9,876 nt of DNA from Chloroflexota bacterium (lineage in GTDB: Bacteria; Chloroflexota; Dehalococcoidia; Lucifugimonadales; UBA3495): contig JADFPM010000077.1 of assembly GCA_022562335.1 (NCBI GenBank), positions 1 to 9,876 of the forward strand, read 5' to 3'. A program made the position numbers and the translations under genes. Below the pieces are notes generated by a model that searched no databases, had not been told where the DNA came from, and saw only the letters and a list, made by a program, of their open reading frames with translations. Positions 6,655 through 9,876 of the stretch are shown here, piece after piece. Positions within the stretch are counted from its first letter, which is position 1, and each line of letters starts with the position of its first letter.

Positions 6655-7005
6655 ATGCCCATCATAGAACACAGCTCAGTCCGTATGCCCGAAGTGGTAG
6701 ACTATCATCGCGAACGCTCCCTGGTGTCCAGCGCGAATGGAGCGAAATCGCTGACCATCAAAGAGGTGGAGCTGCACCCAGGCTGGGAAGGACGGCTGCA
6801 TACCCATCCCACCGACATTGCCATGATGGTCACGGCAGGGGCGATACAGATCATGATCGGCGACCATGTGGAGACCGTCCGGGCCGGGTGCACCCTATTG
6901 GCGCCGCCCGGTGTGCCCCACAAGCTGATAAACAGGCTTTGGATCCCCGCCCGAATGTGGGTCACCTATCCCGCCGCGGAACTGGAGACAACCTACTTGG
7001 AATAA
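6655..7005 (+). CDS. Small single-domain cupin, probable three-His metal site
   Basis: This 116-residue protein is one cupin barrel. Cupin motif 1 starts at G43 with H49 and H51 (HTH) and ends at G62, but the usual metal-binding Glu position is I55, with D54 next to it. Motif 2 is intact: G78, P84, G86, H89 and N93 in GCTLLAPPGVPHKLIN. The site therefore has three His ligands and no canonical Glu, a pattern known from thiol dioxygenases such as cysteine dioxygenase; D54 could also contribute. There is no signal peptide. GGAG at 6645-6648, 6 bases before ATG 6655, supports the start. It sits between two SoxC-like genes (47 and 53 bases away) in the same probable operon, so a role in the same sulfur chemistry, or in sensing its substrate, is likely but not shown. 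Confidence 0.85.
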   Translation: MPIIEHSSVRMPEVVDYHRERSLVSSANGAKSLTIKEVELHPGWEGRLHTHPTDIAMMVTAGAIQIMIGDHVETVRAGCTLLAPPGVPHKLINRLWIPARMWVTYPAAELETTYLE

Positions 7006-7058
7006 CCCCGCCTGGGACGACCCCGGTAAAACCTCAAACAGACTCATAGGAGACACTG

Positions 7059-8165
7059 ATGGCCATCCAACAGATCAGCACCAAGGTCGAGCCCCAACTG
7101 ATACCCACCAACGCGGGGTTGCGCACCTTTGCCACGCCTCCTTCGGCATTGCAAAACGATATCGTTCCCAATGATCTGTATTACATCCGCAATCATTGGA
7201 AGGAATGCCCCGAGATAGATATAGCCACCTACCGTCTCAACGTGGACGGCGAGGTCAACAATCCTTTGAGCCTGAGCTACGAAGACCTGAAACAATTGCC
7301 CCAGAAACGGTTTCAGGTGACCTTTGAGTGCTGCGGCAACAGCCCGGTCCCCGAGTATTACACCAAGGCGCTGAGGATCAGCACCGTGATGGAAGGGATC
7401 AAGGGCCACGGCATCATGGGCAATGCCGAATGGGCCGGGGTGTCTCTGAAAGACGTGCTGGAAAAGGCCGGCGTGAAATCTTCCGCGGTGGAAGTGATGT
7501 TCGAAGGCGCCGACCACGGCCCCGACGAGACCGTTGGCGACCCGCCTGAAGTGACCTACGAGCGCAGCCTGCCCTTGGCCAAGGCCATGCACCCCGATAC
7601 GCTGCTGGCCTACGAGATGAACGGAGAGCCCCTGCCTCTGAACCACGGCTACCCGTTGCGGCTGTTGGTTTCGGGTTGGTACGGCATGAACTCGGTGAAA
7701 TGGTTGGTTGGCCTGCACGTGCTGGACCACGAATTTAAAGGGTTCTACCAGACCGAAAGGTACATGACCGCCAATGAGCCGGGCGCGGCGATACCCTACA
7801 CCTATTACACCAAGTTGAAGGTCAAATCCATCATCACCAACCCGGTGCCGGGAGAGATCATCCCCGCTTCTGGTTATACCCTGGCCGGCGCAGCCTGGTC
7901 TGGTGAAGACAAGATCACCAAGGTGGAGATAAGCGCCGACGGCGGCGATACCTGGTCGCCGGTGGACGTGATCCATCCCAACTCAGGCTACTCCTGGTAC
8001 CGGTGGGAGTACCGGTGGCAACCCAAGGGGCCGGGCCACTACACGCTGATGTCGAAGGCAACCAATGACAAAGGGGACACCCAGCCCATGGAGTTCCCCA
8101 ACAAATGGGACGGCCGGGGCTACGGCAACAACATGGTGTTCCCCTTTGAAGCAGAGGTCCGTTAG
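7059..8165 (+). CDS. SoxC/sulfite oxidase-like molybdopterin oxidoreductase (more canonical copy)
   Basis: This 368-residue protein has the sulfite oxidase molybdopterin domain (about 35-225) and the C-terminal dimerisation domain (about 250-366). YYIRNHW keeps the anion-binding Arg (R44). FECCGN gives C91 as the Mo ligand, with C92 in the place usually held by Ala. AMHPDTLLAYEMNGEPL, NHGYPLRLLVSGWYG and NSVKWL (176-216) are family motifs, and Y235 is a candidate for the active-site Tyr. There is no Tat signal or haem-binding domain, so it should be cytoplasmic, unlike most bacterial SorA and SoxC proteins. AGGAG at 7048-7052, 6 bases before ATG 7059, fixes the start. It is clearly a paralogue of the 5414-6607 gene but diverged well beyond a recent duplication. 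It may oxidise sulfite or a related sulfur compound; the substrate and electron acceptor are not visible. Confidence 0.9.
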   Translation: MAIQQISTKVEPQLIPTNAGLRTFATPPSALQNDIVPNDLYYIRNHWKECPEIDIATYRLNVDGEVNNPLSLSYEDLKQLPQKRFQVTFECCGNSPVPEYYTKALRISTVMEGIKGHGIMGNAEWAGVSLKDVLEKAGVKSSAVEVMFEGADHGPDETVGDPPEVTYERSLPLAKAMHPDTLLAYEMNGEPLPLNHGYPLRLLVSGWYGMNSVKWLVGLHVLDHEFKGFYQTERYMTANEPGAAIPYTYYTKLKVKSIITNPVPGEIIPASGYTLAGAAWSGEDKITKVEISADGGDTWSPVDVIHPNSGYSWYRWEYRWQPKGPGHYTLMSKATNDKGDTQPMEFPNKWDGRGYGNNMVFPFEAEVR

Positions 8166-8261
8166 ACGTCTGGCGAATCTGCAATTGGGAAAAAGGAATC
8201 CTTCCCGGTAACAATGGCATCCTATATGGGTGGCTAGTCGATTGGGGAAGTAATAACGTCA

Positions 8262-8561
8262 ATGGCCGTTAAAATAGATGCGAACAAGGGACTGCCGATC
8301 CCCATTTCCTTTGCGGTGGCGGTGATACTCACCCTGGCGCTATTTGTCTTCTTTGGCGCATGGGCCGTATCGGCCGATTCTGAAAGCCACAACCGGACCC
8401 TGGCCCTGGCCTTCGCCGGCCCCAGCGCGATCCTGCTTGCCGAATCCGAGGCCAACAACCAGTCCGCCGGCCAAGCGCAAAACCTGGATTCAGCCACCGG
8501 CGGCGGCAGCGCCGATACCTGGTGGGGCAGATCCTTGCTGACGGCCTGCCCCCTGCATTAA
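8262..8561 (+). CDS. Small single-pass membrane protein, function unknown
   Basis: This 99-residue protein starts with a short basic segment and has one strong hydrophobic helix at about 14-36, then a polar, Ala/Ser/Asn-rich domain predicted to lie outside the membrane. A second, short hydrophobic stretch is at 47-60, and there is one Cys (C96) near the end. It may be a membrane anchor or an uncleaved signal peptide. GC-rich third codon positions match the upstream genes, which supports a real gene. GGGGAAG lies about 11 bases before ATG 8262, a rather distant ribosome binding site. It follows the second molybdoenzyme by 96 bases and precedes the terminator, so it may be the last gene of the block. 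No family is recognised. Confidence 0.6.
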   Translation: MAVKIDANKGLPIPISFAVAVILTLALFVFFGAWAVSADSESHNRTLALAFAGPSAILLAESEANNQSAGQAQNLDSATGGGSADTWWGRSLLTACPLH

Positions 8562-8599
8562 CTGGGCTAGGCGGGCGTCCATATCGCCTATGTTAAGAT

Positions 8600-8637
8600 A
8601 AGGCTGATCCTTTGAGCGGGGTCAGCCTTTTTCTTTT
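8600..8637 (+). terminator. Strong Rho-independent terminator ending the porter/sulfur block
   Basis: AAGGCTGATCC at 8600-8610 pairs with GGGTCAGCCTT-type bases at 8619-8629 (ten Watson-Crick pairs and one G-U), with a possible extra T-G pair and a 6-base loop. The stem is followed directly by TTTCTTTT (8630-8637), a T-rich tail on the + strand. The opposite strand lacks such a tail, so it acts rightward. It separates the preceding block from the ATPase gene. Confidence 0.88.
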
Positions 8638-8692
8638 GCCTGGTTTACGAACATTGTTTTGATGAATAATCCCGAAACTGGGCACTCCGATT

Positions 8693-9757
8693 ATGATTAG
8701 CCGCGTTTGCATACAAAACTTCAAAAGCATCGGCGAGCCAGGCGTTGACCTGGATTTAAAGCCGCTTACTTTGCTGGTAGGACCCAACGGCGGCGGGAAG
8801 TCGAGTATCTTGGAAGCCATTGCTGTTGCTATCCAAGAAAACCATTCAGGAACGCTGACCGATTTCCGAAAATGGGAAGCCATTTTTCACAAGCCTGTAA
8901 TAACCGATAGTACGACGGATCTTTATTTTGCTTCGGAAGGTGATCACGGTAAATATGGGTTCAGATTTACCTATGATGTTAGAAGAGGAAGAGTCGTCCG
9001 CCAATACCTTCAGAATGGCGAGCCCACCGGCCAGGAAGACATACAAACCACGATACAGAATTTGAAGCCCACGGAAAATTCTAATGCGTTTATGTTGGGC
9101 TCTGTGCGTGGTGACGTACCTTATTCGGCAAATACAGGGGCAAACCCAAATAGAGTAGGCGCGAAAGGTGAAAACCTGCTGCTGATGCTAGCCATAATTT
9201 TCGGCCAACGCCAACACCGAAATAAAGCGAATGCAATTGCCCGGTGGGCGCGTCATTTTGGCATCAGTGACCTTACTGCAGGGTTGAAAGGTCCAAACGA
9301 ATCAGGTTCCGACTACGTAGATCGCGATCTAAAGGTAGTTTTGGACCTAGCCCTTTCAAGCTCCGGGGCAAGGCAGATTCTTACCGTAATTACTGAGCTT
9401 TTTTGGGCACCCGAGAACAGTTTATTAATGATCGAGGAGCCTGAGATCAGCCTGCACCCCCAAGCGCAAATTGACGTTCTAGAGATGTTCGCCGAGGCCG
9501 TCACGCAGGACAAAAAGCAGATTATCGCCACCACCCACAGCCACATCATGTTGCAGGCCCTGGGTTACGCGGTTCACAAGGGTTGGCTGGAGCGCGACGA
9601 CATTGCCGTTTATCACGTGGAAAAGGGAAAGGCGGGCACAAAAGCCAAATTGCTTCCCCTGGGAAAGCAAGGCTACATCAAGGGATGGGTGCCGTCGTAT
9701 ACCAAAGTTGAACGGCAACTGATGCGAGAATGGGCGAAAACCTTGCCTAAAGCCTAA
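8693..9757 (+). CDS. AAA ATPase of the RecF/OLD-like (AAA_15/AAA_21) type
   Basis: This 354-residue protein is a stand-alone SMC/RecF-like ATPase. The N-terminus (IQNFKSIGEPGVDLDLKPLTLLVG) is the usual first sheet, Walker A is GPNGGGKSS at 30-38, an ABC-like signature LSSSGARQ lies at 221-228, Walker B is LLMIEEPEISLHP at 244-256, and the His switch is TTHSHIML at 280-287. The middle (50-220) is family-specific insertion. There is no TOPRIM or other nuclease domain, unlike full OLD proteins. Such ATPases often pair with a neighbouring effector in defence and toxin-antitoxin-like systems, and an ORF starts 2 bases after its stop. ATG 8693 fits the expected domain start but has no Shine-Dalgarno site. 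A weak promoter, TTTACG 8644-8649 and AATAAT 8665-8670 with a short 15-base spacer, is possible; the start would then be nearly leaderless. Codons are more AT-rich than in upstream genes, suggesting acquisition by transfer. Confidence 0.88.
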   Translation: MISRVCIQNFKSIGEPGVDLDLKPLTLLVGPNGGGKSSILEAIAVAIQENHSGTLTDFRKWEAIFHKPVITDSTTDLYFASEGDHGKYGFRFTYDVRRGRVVRQYLQNGEPTGQEDIQTTIQNLKPTENSNAFMLGSVRGDVPYSANTGANPNRVGAKGENLLLMLAIIFGQRQHRNKANAIARWARHFGISDLTAGLKGPNESGSDYVDRDLKVVLDLALSSSGARQILTVITELFWAPENSLLMIEEPEISLHPQAQIDVLEMFAEAVTQDKKQIIATTHSHIMLQALGYAVHKGWLERDDIAVYHVEKGKAGTKAKLLPLGKQGYIKGWVPSYTKVERQLMREWAKTLPKA

Positions 9758-9759
9758 CG

Positions 9760-9876
9760 ATGCAGGCCCCTCGCCGGCTGGTGGTGGTTGACGCCAAAAT
9801 GATTAGGGCGTTGGTTTTAAACAACGCAGACACATTCCCCTATGAGATGGCTGTATTTCGGCGAGTGTTTCGTGGT
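9760..9876 (+). CDS. Start of a possible PIN-like nuclease, coupled to the ATPase (3' end outside window)
   Basis: ATG 9760 lies two bases after the ATPase stop (TAA at 9755-9757) and the frame stays open for 39 codons to the window end. Such spacing implies translational coupling. The protein begins MQAPRRLVVVDAKMIRAL: a hydrophobic strand ending in Asp (D11) followed by a helix, which is how PIN-domain nucleases start, with the first catalytic Asp at the strand end. Only the first strand and helices are visible, so the family call is tentative; an unrelated ATPase-partner protein is possible. Confidence 0.5.
   Translation, partial: MQAPRRLVVVDAKMIRALVLNNADTFPYEMAVFRRVFRG

Noticed and set aside
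6618..7049. Alternative + frame of 143 codons overlapping the cupin gene
   Set aside because: The cupin frame has both cupin motifs and a Shine-Dalgarno site; the alternative has neither.
7044..7976. Leftward open frame of 310 codons antisense to the second molybdoenzyme
   Set aside because: The + strand has unmistakable sulfite-oxidase motifs and a good Shine-Dalgarno site; the antisense frame is a compositional by-product.
8188..8207. Short inverted repeat GGGAA...TTCCC after the second molybdoenzyme gene
   Set aside because: The 5-bp arms around a 10-base loop, with no T-rich tail, are too weak for a terminator; the strong one is at 8600.

Overview
The window looks like a piece of a GC-rich environmental bacterial genome. 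The gene mix is a PIG-L deacetylase, an ArsM-type methyltransferase, an OFA-like MFS porter and paired sulfite-oxidase-fold proteins. Together with GTAGGGGC-type intergenic palindromes and non-ATG starts, it recalls uncultured Chloroflexota of the SAR202/Dehalococcoidia kind. That assignment is an impression from gene content, not a demonstrated placement.

Left part (1-1959). The 3' end of an ArsM-type SAM methyltransferase runs rightward and meets a leftward PIG-L/LmbE deacetylase. A perfect 28-bp palindrome lies at the junction and overlaps the deacetylase stop codon. Two more leftward genes follow: a three-helix membrane protein with an Arg/Ser-rich tail, and an 87-residue charged, helical protein. 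Neither is recognised beyond general features.

Centre (1951-8637). A 374-base divergent intergenic region holds a near-consensus sigma70 promoter (TTGACA, 17 bases, CATAAT). It fires rightward into a leader of about 160 bases that can fold around a 10-bp long-range stem and contains a 50-codon ORF. Then come, all on the + strand: an MFS porter (monocarboxylate/oxalate-formate type), a protein of four rhodanese domains, a SoxC/sulfite-oxidase-like molybdoenzyme, a small cupin, a second SoxC-like molybdoenzyme and a small single-pass membrane protein. A strong Rho-independent terminator closes the block. Gaps of 27, 47 and 53 bases and clear Shine-Dalgarno sites support an operon from the rhodanese to the second molybdoenzyme; the porter and the small membrane protein may belong to it. 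My reading is a sulfur-handling locus: the porter moves a small anionic (possibly sulfur-containing) metabolite, the rhodanese relays sulfane sulfur, and the molybdoenzymes oxidise or reduce a sulfur oxyanion or related compound. Both molybdoenzymes lack a visible Tat signal, so they should be cytoplasmic. One has lost the arginine that binds the anion in sulfite oxidases. The cupin lacks the usual metal-binding Glu and keeps three His, the ligand pattern of thiol dioxygenases.

Right part (8638-9876). After the terminator the base composition becomes more AT-rich. A stand-alone RecF/OLD-like AAA ATPase is followed two bases later by an ORF that runs off the window and begins like a PIN-type nuclease. 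This pair is a candidate horizontally acquired ATPase-effector (defence-like) module.

No tRNA, rRNA, CRISPR array, insertion sequence or attachment site was seen.
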